Of a DNA stretch of 54,698 bases, positions 26,049 through 35,038 are shown in pieces. The notes under the pieces were generated by a model. That model was not told the DNA's origin. It searched no databases and saw nothing but the letters and a program-made list of their open reading frames with translations. Source of the DNA: Gallionella sp. (lineage in GTDB: Bacteria; Pseudomonadota; Gammaproteobacteria; Burkholderiales; Gallionellaceae); contig JAUSAO010000078.1 of NCBI GenBank assembly GCA_030652475.1, positions 1 to 54,698 on the forward strand. The letters are read 5' to 3'. The number at the start of each line of letters is the position of its first letter. The first letter of the stretch is position 1. The position numbers and the translations under genes are program-made.

Positions 26049-27098
26049 ATGAGCAAGCAAGATGAAAAACTTTTATCCAGGCGCCTGTACGATGTATGCA
26101 TATTGGGCGCAACAGGCGCGGTCGGCGAGGCAATGCTGGCTATTCTGGAACAGCGCAACTTTCCGGTGCGTAATCTTTATCCCCTCGCTTCCAGTCGCTC
26201 GGCAGGCAGTGAAATCACTTTCTGCGGCAAGGAATACACTGTGCTGGATGTGGAAAATTTTGATTTTTCACAGGCACAGATAGGTTTGTTCTCGGCAGGT
26301 GGCAGCGTATCGGAAAAATACGCCCCCATCGCCGCTGCCGCAGGTTGCGTAGTGATAGATAACACGGCACATTTCCGTTACGACCGTGATATTCCGCTGG
26401 TGGTGCCGGAAGTGAACCCGCATGCCATCGCGCAATACAAGAATCGCGGCATCATCGCCAATCCGAACTGCTCCACCATTCAGATGATGGTAGCCTTGAA
26501 GCCGATCAAGGATGCGGTAGGTATCTCGCGTATCAATGTGGCGACGTATCAGGCGGTGTCCGGAACCGGCAAGGAAGCGATCGAGGAGTTGGCTGCACAG
26601 ACTCGCGCGCTGTTCAGCTCGCAGGATGTAGAAGTTGAAGTTTATCCCAAACGTATCGCCTTCAACGTGTTGCCGCAGATTGATGTGTTCATGGAAAACG
26701 GCTACACCAAGGAAGAGATGAAGATGGTCTGGGAAACCCAGAAAATCATGGAAGATGATTCGATCATGGTGAACCCGACCGCCGTGCGCGTGCCGGTGTT
26801 CTATGGTCACTCCGAAGCGGTGCATATCGAAACCCGTAAGAAGATCACTGCCGCCGAGGCGCGCGCCTTGCTGGAAAAGGCGCCGGGCGTGGTCGTGATG
26901 GATGAGCGTGTGCCGGGTGGCTGGCCCACTGCAATTGATGCGGCAGGCACGGATGCGACTTACGTGGGTCGGATACGAGAAGACATATCGCATCCCATGG
27001 GGCTGGATATGTGGGTGGTGAGCGATAACGTGCGCAAGGGCGCGGCCTTGAATAGCGTGCAAATCGCTGAAATACTGATTGCCGAATATCTGGAATAG
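26049..27098 (+). CDS. asd: Aspartate-semialdehyde dehydrogenase
   Basis: A 349-residue NADP-dependent enzyme making aspartate semialdehyde for lysine, diaminopimelate, threonine and methionine. Landmarks: GATGAVGEAMLAILEQR (Rossmann loop), SAGGSVSEKYAP, the catalytic cysteine in NPNCSTIQMM, and GHSEAVHIET. It belongs to the shorter USG-1-like/asd type with NCST. It lies between leuB and fimV as in Pseudomonas and many betaproteobacteria. Confidence 0.96.
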   Translation: MSKQDEKLLSRRLYDVCILGATGAVGEAMLAILEQRNFPVRNLYPLASSRSAGSEITFCGKEYTVLDVENFDFSQAQIGLFSAGGSVSEKYAPIAAAAGCVVIDNTAHFRYDRDIPLVVPEVNPHAIAQYKNRGIIANPNCSTIQMMVALKPIKDAVGISRINVATYQAVSGTGKEAIEELAAQTRALFSSQDVEVEVYPKRIAFNVLPQIDVFMENGYTKEEMKMVWETQKIMEDDSIMVNPTAVRVPVFYGHSEAVHIETRKKITAAEARALLEKAPGVVVMDERVPGGWPTAIDAAGTDATYVGRIREDISHPMGLDMWVVSDNVRKGAALNSVQIAEILIAEYLE

Positions 27099-27123
27099 TT
27101 GGCACTTGGGCACTTGGGGCTTG
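27099..27123 (+). repeat. Degenerate 7/8-bp repeat after asd
   Basis: Directly after the asd TAG: TTGGCAC, TTGGGCAC and TTGGGGC, then TTG. It resembles the other short-period arrays of this window but is imperfect. Confidence 0.4.
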
Positions 27124-27180
27124 TCCTGATGGCTCCGTAATGATACTTTTGTCGCCAATACATATAGCGAGGCAACCAGC

Positions 27181-29916
27181 GTGCGTAAATCACTGTTGAA
27201 ACAACCAGCCCTTCGATCCGGCGGACTCACTACTTCAGATAGTCCAAGATTCATGCTGAAAATGCTGGGCGTAGCCATCGGCCTGACGCTGGGTACTCTG
27301 GCTCATGCTGTGGGTCTGGGTGGCATCAATGTAGTTTCTGCGCTGGGGCAGCCGCTTAAAGCCGAAATCGAACTGCTGGCTGTCAGCAAGTCGGACAAGC
27401 CCAGCCTGGTTGCGCGTCTCGCTTCACCCGACGCCTATAAGGGTGTAGGTCTGGAGTATCCCTACGGCGTTAAATACAGCTTTCAGGTTGAAAGTCGTGC
27501 GAATGGTGCGTCTTATCTCAAGTTAAGCAGCAATCAGGAAATCAATGATCCTTTTGTCAGCCTGCTGGTTGAGTTGTCATGGTCATCCGGCAGATTGATG
27601 CGCGAATATACCTTTCTGCTCGACCCGCCCGGCTATGTTGCAGTCCAGGCTGCGCCCGAAACAGTGCAAACCGTCGTGCCGGCGGTAGTGTCACCTGTCA
27701 GGTTGACAGCGATTCCCAAGAGCCCGGGGGAGGCAAAACCGGTTGCCAGATTTGTTGAGCAGCCAGTTGAACGACCCGTTGAAAAGCGGGTAGTTGCCGC
27801 ACCCGCACGTACTGAAAAAGCCGGTGCGGAGACGGGAGAAATTACCGTTAAACGCGGCGATACTTTGAATAAAATTGCTGCGCGCAGCAAGCCGGATGAC
27901 GTGAGTCTGGAGCGCATGCTGGTCGCGCTGTATCGTGCCAATGATGATCAGTTTGACGGCAAAAATATGAACCGCATTCAATCCGGGAAAATCCTGCGTA
28001 TGCCGGATCAGGATGAAATGATGAATGTGGCGCAGTCTGAAGCGGTTCAGGAAATACGCGCGCAGTCGGCTGACTGGAACGCTTATCGTCAGAAGCTCGC
28101 CGCAACGGCGACAACAAGCCGGCAGGATGAAACAAACCGGCAGGTCGCTACCGGGAAAATCAGCGGCTCGGCTACCGATAAAACGCCGGTGACCCGTGAA
28201 TCAGCTAAAGAAGTGTTGCGTTTATCCAAGGGCGAAGTGCCCGGCGATAAGGCGGGTGCAGCAGGCCGTTCTGCGCAAGACAAACGTAATGCTGCCGAAG
28301 AAGATGCGATTGCAAAAAACAAGGCTGTCGAAGAAGGCAAGGCACGCGCTGCGTTATTGGAAAGTAACCTCAAGAATATGGAGCGTCTGGGCCAGCTAAA
28401 AGCTGAGGCTGCGGCGCTGGTTGCGGCTGCTGCTCTGGAAGGCGCCGCCTCTTCGGTCGCCAGCGAAGTGGCAGCAGCCAGTGAAGTTGCCGCGATGAGC
28501 GCGGTTGAGCCGGCAGCCGCTGTGGAGGAAGCGCCCTCATTGCTGGATCAATTTCTGGCTTCTCCGCTCGCGATGGGTATAGGTGCGGCCGCCCTGCTTG
28601 CGCTGGGTGGTTTGGGTATCGCGCTTGGCCGTCGCAAGCAGGCGCCGGTTAAAGCCGCTGAACCCGTTGAAGCAGAGGGCGCGAAAACAGGCCATCTGAC
28701 CAGCCCGGTTGCGCCTTCTCCCGATACGGGCGACTTTACGGTGCTCGCCGGTCAGACAGAAGAAATCCCGCTGCAGCCCGAGGATATTGATCCGATTAGT
28801 GAAGCCGAATTGTTCCTGAATTTTGGCCGTGATGAACAGGCAGAAGAAGTTTTGAAAGATGCGATACTGCGCACACCGGACAACCATCAGTTGCATTTAA
28901 AACTGTTGGGTATTTACGCTCGTCGTCAGGATGCGGCTGCCTTTTTGGTTGTTGCGTTGCAGTTGCACGATTCCGGAGACAGCGACGCGATGCGGCAAGC
29001 CGCTGAAATGGGCCGGAAGCTGGATCCGGACAATCCGCTGTATGTAGAAGAAACAGGTTCCGAAGAGGCGGGTGTTGAGGAATCCGGCGCGGGACAGGCC
29101 GGTGATGAGGAATCGAGTATTGAAGAGGCGGGCAGCGCTACCGTACTGAGCACCGCATTTGGCGTGGAGGATGCGAGTGTCGCACCTGAAGTGCTGCCAT
29201 CAGCCGACGAAGAGGTGGCGGCCCTGCATGCTACGGAGAGCGCACCGGATCAGGCGGGAACGATAGACTTTGATGTGACAGCCGCGCCCGACGAACAAAC
29301 GGCTACAGTTGATTTTGATGTGAGCGCTATGCCCGAAATCGCCGATCAGACGGATGCGGTCGATTTTGATGTGACGTCTACGCATCCTTTGTCAGCCGCA
29401 GCTGAAGAATTGGATATGGATGTCTCCGAGAAGGAAGCGGAGTCGGCTGAAGTTGAACAACAGGAAGATGAGGCGTTACCGAATCTTGATGATTTGATCT
29501 TTGATGTGACACCGGTCTCCGAAGTCAAGGATGAGGCTGAGGCCGAACCCTCCGCCACGGAAAACGAAGTAGGCATGGAGTTTACGCTGGACTTCCCGCT
29601 GGATGACATAGCGGAAACCCCGGCCTCACCCCCTCTTGCTATCAATCTGGCCGATATCAGCCTGGATATGGATGATATCGGTGAACCTGCCAGCAAGGCG
29701 GTGGATGACGCTGCAGCCAGCGTGCCGCCTGCAGAGCTTGAGCAGGTTGAGAAGAGTGAGCAATGGCATGAAGTGACCACCAAGCTGGATCTGGCAAGAG
29801 CCTATCAGGAGATGGGCGACGCGGTCGGCGCGCGCGAAATTCTCGATGAAGTCGTGCTGGAAGGCGATGAAGCGCAACAGCGTGAGGCGCAGTTAATCAT
29901 CAGTCAGCTGGGATAA
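27181..29916 (+). CDS. fimV: FimV/HubP-family peptidoglycan-associated polar protein
   Basis: A 911-residue FimV-type protein, which in related bacteria organises the cell pole and supports type IV pili, chemotaxis or secretion. Order: signal region MLKMLGVAIGLTLGTLAHA (an in-frame ATG at 27,253 may be the true start), the FimV N-terminal domain (GLGGINVVSALGQPLKAEIEL), a LysM-like motif near residues 218-280 (ITVKRGDTLNKIA...GKILRMP), an Ala-rich coiled region, one helix near residues 460-480 (MGIGAAALLALGGLGIALG), a very acidic region with repeated DFDV elements, and a C-terminal TPR-like FimV cap (KLDLARAYQEMGD). A strong terminator follows. Confidence 0.93.
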   Translation: MRKSLLKQPALRSGGLTTSDSPRFMLKMLGVAIGLTLGTLAHAVGLGGINVVSALGQPLKAEIELLAVSKSDKPSLVARLASPDAYKGVGLEYPYGVKYSFQVESRANGASYLKLSSNQEINDPFVSLLVELSWSSGRLMREYTFLLDPPGYVAVQAAPETVQTVVPAVVSPVRLTAIPKSPGEAKPVARFVEQPVERPVEKRVVAAPARTEKAGAETGEITVKRGDTLNKIAARSKPDDVSLERMLVALYRANDDQFDGKNMNRIQSGKILRMPDQDEMMNVAQSEAVQEIRAQSADWNAYRQKLAATATTSRQDETNRQVATGKISGSATDKTPVTRESAKEVLRLSKGEVPGDKAGAAGRSAQDKRNAAEEDAIAKNKAVEEGKARAALLESNLKNMERLGQLKAEAAALVAAAALEGAASSVASEVAAASEVAAMSAVEPAAAVEEAPSLLDQFLASPLAMGIGAAALLALGGLGIALGRRKQAPVKAAEPVEAEGAKTGHLTSPVAPSPDTGDFTVLAGQTEEIPLQPEDIDPISEAELFLNFGRDEQAEEVLKDAILRTPDNHQLHLKLLGIYARRQDAAAFLVVALQLHDSGDSDAMRQAAEMGRKLDPDNPLYVEETGSEEAGVEESGAGQAGDEESSIEEAGSATVLSTAFGVEDASVAPEVLPSADEEVAALHATESAPDQAGTIDFDVTAAPDEQTATVDFDVSAMPEIADQTDAVDFDVTSTHPLSAAAEELDMDVSEKEAESAEVEQQEDEALPNLDDLIFDVTPVSEVKDEAEAEPSATENEVGMEFTLDFPLDDIAETPASPPLAINLADISLDMDDIGEPASKAVDDAAASVPPAELEQVEKSEQWHEVTTKLDLARAYQEMGDAVGAREILDEVVLEGDEAQQREAQLIISQLG

Positions 29917-29933
29917 TTGGCTATTCTTACGTT

Positions 29934-29965
29934 ACGGCAGCTCTCTGTGAGCTGCCGTTTTTTTT
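29934..29965 (+). terminator. Rho-independent terminator of fimV
   Basis: Perfect 9-bp stem CGGCAGCTC / GAGCTGCCG (29,935-29,943 with 29,949-29,957), 5-bp loop, followed by eight T. Confidence 0.93.
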
Positions 29966-29978
29966 GGAGCAAACGGGC

Positions 29979-30587
29979 ATGAAGCTACACCCCGCCACGC
30001 AAATTCTAATTTGGTGTGTTCTGGTTGCGGCAATGCAATTTTTGACACCCACCACATTGTTCGTGACCGGGGCGCTGGTGTTGTCGCTGGCTTTCGCGCT
30101 GTCCGGCCACAAGTTCGTCCAGTTGATGCGGCGAACGCGCTGGATACTGTTTTCATTGTGGCTGATATACGCCTACAGCACGCCGGGGCAGGACGTGTGG
30201 GATGCGCCGTTCAGTCCCAGTCTTGAAGGACTGCTCGATGGCGGTTTGCAATTGATGCGTTTGCTGGTTGCCCTGGCTGGCCTGGCAATCTTGCTGGACC
30301 GTTTGCACAGGCAGCAGTTGATAGCCGGACTTTACAGTCTGTTTGCGCCGCTGGAATGGCTGGGGCTGTCGCGTGAACGCCTGGCGGTGCGTCTGGCGCT
30401 GACCTTGCATTATGCCGAGGTTGCGATGCTGCGCGAAACGCGCAGTTGGCAAGACTGGTTGCACAGTTTGTTTGAGCCGCACGGGGAAGTGAGCAAATCC
30501 ATGGAGTTGCCGGTCTATCGTTTTGCACGTCTTGATGTGCTACTGCTGGCGGGCGTGCTGTTATTGCTATGGCTGGCCGTGCGATGA
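29979..30587 (+). CDS. EcfT/CbiQ-like membrane protein without visible ECF partners
   Basis: A 202-residue polytopic membrane protein. I chose the ATG at 29,979 with GGAG 9 bp upstream. Helices lie near residues 8-25, 30-45, 55-75, 85-105 and at the C-terminus. The LHYAEVAMLRETRSWQDWL segment resembles the coupling region of EcfT/CbiQ transmembrane components of energy-coupling-factor transporters, which normally work with an ATPase and a substrate-binding S protein. Neither is nearby. It begins after the fimV terminator and overlaps truA by ATGA. The family call is moderate and the substrate unknown. Confidence 0.6.
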   Translation: MKLHPATQILIWCVLVAAMQFLTPTTLFVTGALVLSLAFALSGHKFVQLMRRTRWILFSLWLIYAYSTPGQDVWDAPFSPSLEGLLDGGLQLMRLLVALAGLAILLDRLHRQQLIAGLYSLFAPLEWLGLSRERLAVRLALTLHYAEVAMLRETRSWQDWLHSLFEPHGEVSKSMELPVYRFARLDVLLLAGVLLLLWLAVR

Positions 30588-31348
30588 GAATTGCACTGGG
30601 AGTGGAATATGACGGCCAGCCCTATTGTGGCTGGCAGAGCCAGGCTGAAGGGCGGACCGTGCAGGACACGCTGCAGGCGGCGTTGAGTCAGATCGCCGGT
30701 GCGCCGATTTCAGTCATTGCCGCAGGGCGCACCGACACCGGGGTGCATGCGCTGGAACAAGTGATACATTTCGATACGCAAGCGGATCGTCCGCTGACTG
30801 CCTGGGTACGTGGTGCGAACGCGCTGTTGCCGGACAGCATTGCGGTGCGCTGGGCGCATCTCGTGCCGGAAGAGTTTCATGCGCGTTTTTCGGCGCACGG
30901 GCGCAGCTACCGTTATCTGCTGATTAATCGCCCGGTGCGACCGGCGATACAGACCGGGAAAGCAGGCTGGTTTCACGCACCACTGGATATTGCCGCGATG
31001 CAGGTGGCGGCGCAATGCCTGCTGGGCGAACATGATTTCAGTGCGTTTCGCGCCTCGCAATGTCAAGCCAAGTCTCCGGTCAAGACATTGAATAAGCTGG
31101 ATATCTATCAGACAGGGGAGATGTTGGTGTTCGATGTGAGCGCCAATGCGTTTTTACATCACATGGTGCGCAATCTGGTGGGTTGTCTGGTGTATGTCGG
31201 CAAAGGCAAGTATCCGCCGGAATGGCTGGCCGAGGTGCTGGAAAGCCGTGAGCGCAGGCTCGCCGCGCCGACCTTTGCACCGGATGGTTTATACTTGCGC
31301 CGCATTCAATACGATGCGAAGTGGGGCTTGCCCCAGGAGCAGGACTGA
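30584..31348 (+). CDS. truA: tRNA pseudouridine(38-40) synthase
   Basis: A 254-residue pseudouridine synthase acting on the anticodon arm of tRNAs. Start MRIALGVEYDGQPYCGWQ, catalytic Asp in AAGRTDTGVHA, FHARFSAHGRSYRY, and the C-terminal ANAFLHHMVRNLVG. The ATG overlaps the preceding stop (ATGA). The TGA stop is part of a GGACTGA heptanucleotide array. Confidence 0.97.
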   Translation: MRIALGVEYDGQPYCGWQSQAEGRTVQDTLQAALSQIAGAPISVIAAGRTDTGVHALEQVIHFDTQADRPLTAWVRGANALLPDSIAVRWAHLVPEEFHARFSAHGRSYRYLLINRPVRPAIQTGKAGWFHAPLDIAAMQVAAQCLLGEHDFSAFRASQCQAKSPVKTLNKLDIYQTGEMLVFDVSANAFLHHMVRNLVGCLVYVGKGKYPPEWLAEVLESRERRLAAPTFAPDGLYLRRIQYDAKWGLPQEQD

Positions 31349-31447
31349 GGACTGAGGATTGAGTATGGATGAACGGGATGTTGATGTTGTTAAAGCGCAA
31401 AATGTGGAAGCGGGAGTCGGTTTTTCTCAATCCTCTATCCTCAGTCC
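31342..31447. repeat. Inverted pair of heptanucleotide arrays spanning truA end and trpF start
   Basis: Three units GGACTGA, GGACTGA, GGATTGA (31,342-31,362) face three units TCAATCC, TCTATCC, TCAGTCC (31,427-31,447). The second array is the reverse complement of the first, with 22 of 24 positions pairing over the 24-bp arms (31,340-31,363 and 31,426-31,449). About 64 bp lie between them. The element holds the truA stop and encodes most of the unusual TrpF N-terminus. Confidence 0.75.
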
Positions 31448-32084
31448 TGCATCATGCCGTGTAAAAATTTGCGGAATCACCCGCGCGGAAGATGCATGGG
31501 CAGTGGCGATGAGCGGCGCGGATGCAATCGGCCTGGTGTTTTATGAAAAAAGTCCGCGTCATGTCACTATCGGGCAGGCTGCGAAACTGGCGGCCGTGCT
31601 GCCGCCTTTCGTCACCGTGGTCGGATTGTTCGTGAATGCCAGCGCTGAGACGGTACACGAGGTGTTGGCGGCCGTGCCGCTGGATGTACTGCAATTTCAT
31701 GGCGATGAATCGCCCCAGTTCTGTGAACAATTCAACAAGCCTTATCTTAAAGCAATCCGCGTCAAAGCCGGGGTGGATTTGTTACAATGCGCGGCTCATT
31801 TTCATAGCGCCCAGGGTTTGCTGCTGGATGCGCATGTGGAGGGGATACCGGGCGGCACCGGAGCGAGTTTCGACTGGACATTGATTCCCGAGGCGTTACC
31901 GCTGCCCTTGATTTTGTCAGGTGGGCTGAGCGTGGAAAATGTCGCAGCGGGAATCAGACAAGTACGGCCCTATGCGGTGGATGTATCCAGCGGTGTAGAG
32001 GCGGGCAAGGGAATAAACACCCTGAAGGGTGTAAAAGACGCGGCGAAAATCGCCCGTTTCATGCAAGAGGTTAAAAGTGTATAA
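31365..32084 (+). CDS. trpF: Phosphoribosylanthranilate isomerase
   Basis: Third enzyme of tryptophan synthesis, a single TIM barrel. The usual start is just before VKICGITR, the motif holding the general-base Cys; here that motif begins about 29 residues in, and no start codon lies directly before it. I use the ATG at 31,365 (a TTG at 31,359 is also in frame; a GTG near 31,413 would be shorter). Other landmarks: [37 protein letters not shown] and AVDVSSGVE. The extra N-terminus is encoded by an inverted-repeat element and is probably not functional. trpB overlaps the end by 8 bp. Confidence 0.95.
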   Translation: MDERDVDVVKAQNVEAGVGFSQSSILSPASCRVKICGITRAEDAWAVAMSGADAIGLVFYEKSPRHVTIGQAAKLAAVLPPFVTVVGLFVNASAETVHEVLAAVPLDVLQFHGDESPQFCEQFNKPYLKAIRVKAGVDLLQCAAHFHSAQGLLLDAHVEGIPGGTGASFDWTLIPEALPLPLILSGGLSVENVAAGIRQVRPYAVDVSSGVEAGKGINTLKGVKDAAKIARFMQEVKSV

Positions 32085-33273
32085 CTATCCAGACAGTACG
32101 GGTCATTTCGGCCAGTTCGGCGGCATCTACATGGCGGAAACGCTGATACCGGCAGTGGAAGAATTGCGGGTGCAGTATCTGCGCTATCAAAACGACCCGG
32201 AATTCAAGGCTGAGTTTGCCTACGAATTGAAACACTATGTCGGGCGTCCCAGCCCGATTTATCACGCCAAAAACTGGTCGGACCGGCTGGGCGGTGCGCA
32301 GATATATCTGAAGCGCGAAGACTTGAATCACACCGGTGCGCACAAGATCAACAATGCCATCGGTCAGGCACTGCTGGCAAAGCGCATGGGCAAGAAGCGC
32401 GTGATCGCAGAGACCGGTGCGGGCATGCACGGTGTGGCGACCGCGACCGTGGCCGCGCGCTTCGGCATGGAGTGCATCGTTTATATGGGTGCGGAAGACA
32501 TTCAGCGCCAGTCGCCGAATGTCTTCCGGATGAAGTTGCTCGGCGCGACGGTGGTGCCGGTGGAAAGTGGCTCGAAAACGCTCAAGGATGCCTGTAACGA
32601 AGCGATACGCGACTGGGTGACCAACGTCGAGAGCACGTTTTATATTTTCGGCACGGCGGCAGGCCCGCATCCTTATCCGATGATGGTGCGTGATTTCCAG
32701 TGCGTGATCGGCAACGAAGCCAAAATACAGATGCCGGAAATGATCGGTCGTCAGCCGGATGCGGTGATCGCCTGTGTCGGCGGCGGCTCCAATGCTATCG
32801 GCCTGTTTCATCCCTATATCGAAGAAAAAGACGTGCAGATCATCGGCGTGGAAGCGGGCGGCTACGGCATAGCCAGCGGACAGCACGCCGCACCGTTAAC
32901 CTCCAACAGCAAGGTAGGCGTGCTGCATGGCAATCGCGTGAATCTGATGCAGGATGAAAACGGTCAGATTACCGAGACCCATTCTATTTCTGCCGGTCTG
33001 GATTATCCCGGTGTCGGCCCTGAGCATTGCTGGCTGAAGGAAATCGGCCGAGCGCAATATGTCGCAATCAACGACGACGAGGCGATGCAGGCATTTCACG
33101 ACCTGTGCCGCTTCGAAGGCATTATCCCCGCGCTCGAATCCAGTCATGCGCTCGCGCATGCCGCGAAAATCGCGCCGGGCATGAGTAAAGACAAGGTATT
33201 GCTGGTTAATCTCTCCGGTCGCGGCGACAAGGACATTAATACCGTGGCACGACTTTCGGGGATTGCACTATGA
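32077..33273 (+). CDS. trpB: Tryptophan synthase beta chain
   Basis: A 398-residue PLP enzyme joining indole and serine. GTG start overlapping trpF by 8 bp. Landmarks: [18 protein letters not shown], the PLP lysine block [35 protein letters not shown], the phosphate-binding [10 protein letters not shown] and the C-terminal NLSGRGDKD. The trpA start overlaps its stop (ATGA), tying production of the two subunits. Confidence 0.98.
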   Translation: MYNYPDSTGHFGQFGGIYMAETLIPAVEELRVQYLRYQNDPEFKAEFAYELKHYVGRPSPIYHAKNWSDRLGGAQIYLKREDLNHTGAHKINNAIGQALLAKRMGKKRVIAETGAGMHGVATATVAARFGMECIVYMGAEDIQRQSPNVFRMKLLGATVVPVESGSKTLKDACNEAIRDWVTNVESTFYIFGTAAGPHPYPMMVRDFQCVIGNEAKIQMPEMIGRQPDAVIACVGGGSNAIGLFHPYIEEKDVQIIGVEAGGYGIASGQHAAPLTSNSKVGVLHGNRVNLMQDENGQITETHSISAGLDYPGVGPEHCWLKEIGRAQYVAINDDEAMQAFHDLCRFEGIIPALESSHALAHAAKIAPGMSKDKVLLVNLSGRGDKDINTVARLSGIAL

Positions 33274-34070
33274 GCCGTATCCAAGCAACATTTGACGCGC
33301 TCAAACAGCAAAATCGCCGCGCATTGATTCCATTCTTCACCGCTGGAGACCCGCATCCGTCGCTCACCGTACCGTTGATGCATGCAATGGTGGTCGCGGG
33401 TGCGGATGTGATCGAGTTGGGGGTGCCATTCTCCGACCCGATGGCGGACGGCCCGACCATACAGCGCGCCTCCGAGCGTGCGCTCAAGCAGGGCATGTCG
33501 CTGCGCGGCGTGCTGAATCTGGTGTCCGAATTCCGCCAGCAGGACAACCGCACGCCGGTGGTGCTGATGGGTTACGGCAACCCGATCGAAGCCATGGGCT
33601 GGGACGCGTTCGCGCAGCGTTGCGCGGAAGTGGGCGTGGATGGCGTGCTGACGGTGGATTTTCCGCCGGAAGAGAGTCACGATGCTTTCGAACACCTGCA
33701 ACGCCACGGCATTGATCCTATTTTTCTGCTGGCACCGACGACTGAAGACGCGCGCGTCGAGCAAGTCGCAAAACTGGCGCGCGGCTATGTGTATTACGTC
33801 TCGTTGAAGGGTGTGACCGGCGCGGGTAATCTCGACCTGTCTGCCATCGAGCAGAAGCTGCCGCAGTTGCGCAAACACATCAAGCTGCCTATCGGCGTAG
33901 GTTTCGGCATCCGCGATGCGGTGACCGCGCAGGCGGTGGCGAAACTGTGCGATGGCGTGGTGGTGGGTAGCCGCATCGTGCAGGAAATTGAGAATTCGAA
34001 TGACGCGACAGTGATCGCCAATGTCAGTGCATTGGTCAATGAATTAAGGCTGGCAATCAATCAGGCCTAG
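33270..34070 (+). CDS. trpA: Tryptophan synthase alpha chain
   Basis: A 266-residue TIM-barrel subunit cleaving indole-3-glycerol phosphate. Catalytic Glu in [19 protein letters not shown], catalytic Asp in [19 protein letters not shown], and the phosphate loop GFGIRDAV / [13 protein letters not shown] overlap with trpB; accD begins 10 bp downstream behind a GGAG, so trp and acc genes are probably one transcript. Confidence 0.98.
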   Translation: MSRIQATFDALKQQNRRALIPFFTAGDPHPSLTVPLMHAMVVAGADVIELGVPFSDPMADGPTIQRASERALKQGMSLRGVLNLVSEFRQQDNRTPVVLMGYGNPIEAMGWDAFAQRCAEVGVDGVLTVDFPPEESHDAFEHLQRHGIDPIFLLAPTTEDARVEQVAKLARGYVYYVSLKGVTGAGNLDLSAIEQKLPQLRKHIKLPIGVGFGIRDAVTAQAVAKLCDGVVVGSRIVQEIENSNDATVIANVSALVNELRLAINQA

Positions 34071-34080
34071 AGGAGATAAC

Positions 34081-34962
34081 ATGAGCTGGTTTCAAAAATT
34101 ATTACCCCCGAAGATCAAGCGCCGTGTAGGCGATGCCAAGAAAAATGTGCCGGAAGGCCTGTGGAGCAAGTGTCCCTCCTGCGAGACAGTGCTGTATCAC
34201 TCTGATCTGGCAAAGAATTTGGGTGTATGCCCCACCTGCAGTCATCATCATCGCGTTTCCGCACGCTGCCGTCTGGACTGGTTACTCGATGCAGAAGGAC
34301 GTTTTGAAATCGGTGCTGAGGTTCTGCCGGTGGATACGCTCAAGTTCAAAGACCAGAAAAAATATTCTGACCGTCTGATCGCATCTAAGAAAAGTACGGA
34401 TGAAGATGATGCACTGGTGGTGATGCAGGGCAATATCCATACTGCGCCGGTCGTTGTCGCCTGCTTTGAATTCAACTTCATGGGCGGTTCTATGGGTTCG
34501 GTAGTCGGCGAGCGTTTCGTGCGCGGGGTACAGGTCGCACTGGAGCAAAAATGCCCGTTCGTGTGTTTTGCTGCCAGCGGCGGGGCGCGTATGCAGGAAG
34601 GCTTGTTGTCGCTGATGCAGATGGCAAAAACCTGTGCCGCGCTGACCCAGTTGTCCGAAGAAAAGCTGCCGTTCATTTCCGTGCTGACTGACCCTACCAT
34701 GGGCGGCGTATCCGCCAGCTTTGCCTTCATGGGCGATGTAGTGATTGCCGAGCCGGGCGCACTGATCGGCTTCGCGGGTGCGCGCGTAATTCAGCAGACC
34801 GTGCGTGAAACCCTGCCTGACGGCTTCCAGCGCGCGGAGTTCCTGCTCGAACACGGCGCGGTGGACATGATTATCGACCGCCGCGAAATGCGCAATCAGC
34901 TGGCGACGCTGACTACCTTGCTGACCCGAAAACCTGCTGTGGCGGAGATCGAGGCTGCGTAG
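34081..34962 (+). CDS. accD: Acetyl-CoA carboxylase carboxyltransferase beta subunit
   Basis: A 293-residue subunit that with AccA makes malonyl-CoA. The N-terminal zinc ribbon CPSC...CPTC is complete; the carboxyltransferase core has [35 protein letters not shown] and [13 protein letters not shown]. The TAG stop is supplied by a palindromic repeat beginning GTAGGGTGGG. Confidence 0.98.
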   Translation: MSWFQKLLPPKIKRRVGDAKKNVPEGLWSKCPSCETVLYHSDLAKNLGVCPTCSHHHRVSARCRLDWLLDAEGRFEIGAEVLPVDTLKFKDQKKYSDRLIASKKSTDEDDALVVMQGNIHTAPVVVACFEFNFMGGSMGSVVGERFVRGVQVALEQKCPFVCFAASGGARMQEGLLSLMQMAKTCAALTQLSEEKLPFISVLTDPTMGGVSASFAFMGDVVIAEPGALIGFAGARVIQQTVRETLPDGFQRAEFLLEHGAVDMIIDRREMRNQLATLTTLLTRKPAVAEIEAA

Positions 34963-35008
34963 GGTGGGCACATCCTTGTGCCCACGCTGATTCCGCATCG
35001 TGTGCGGA
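34959..35008. repeat. GTAGGGTGGG-type palindromic repeat after accD
   Basis: Starts GTAGGGTGGGCAC at 34,959 with a perfect 9-bp hairpin GTGGGCACA / TGTGCCCAC (34,964-34,972 with 34,977-34,985), then a second hairpin TCCGCA / TGCGGA (34,992-34,997 with 35,003-35,008). The first TAG is the accD stop. The same family recurs at 47,930-47,995. Confidence 0.75.
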
Positions 35009-35038
35009 TGAAGCCTTCTACCTGATCTCAATTGATAT

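Noticed and set aside
32071..32886. 271-codon His/Arg-rich frame antisense to trpB
   Set aside because: Typical antisense shadow of a strongly coding, GC-biased gene; trpB is certain.
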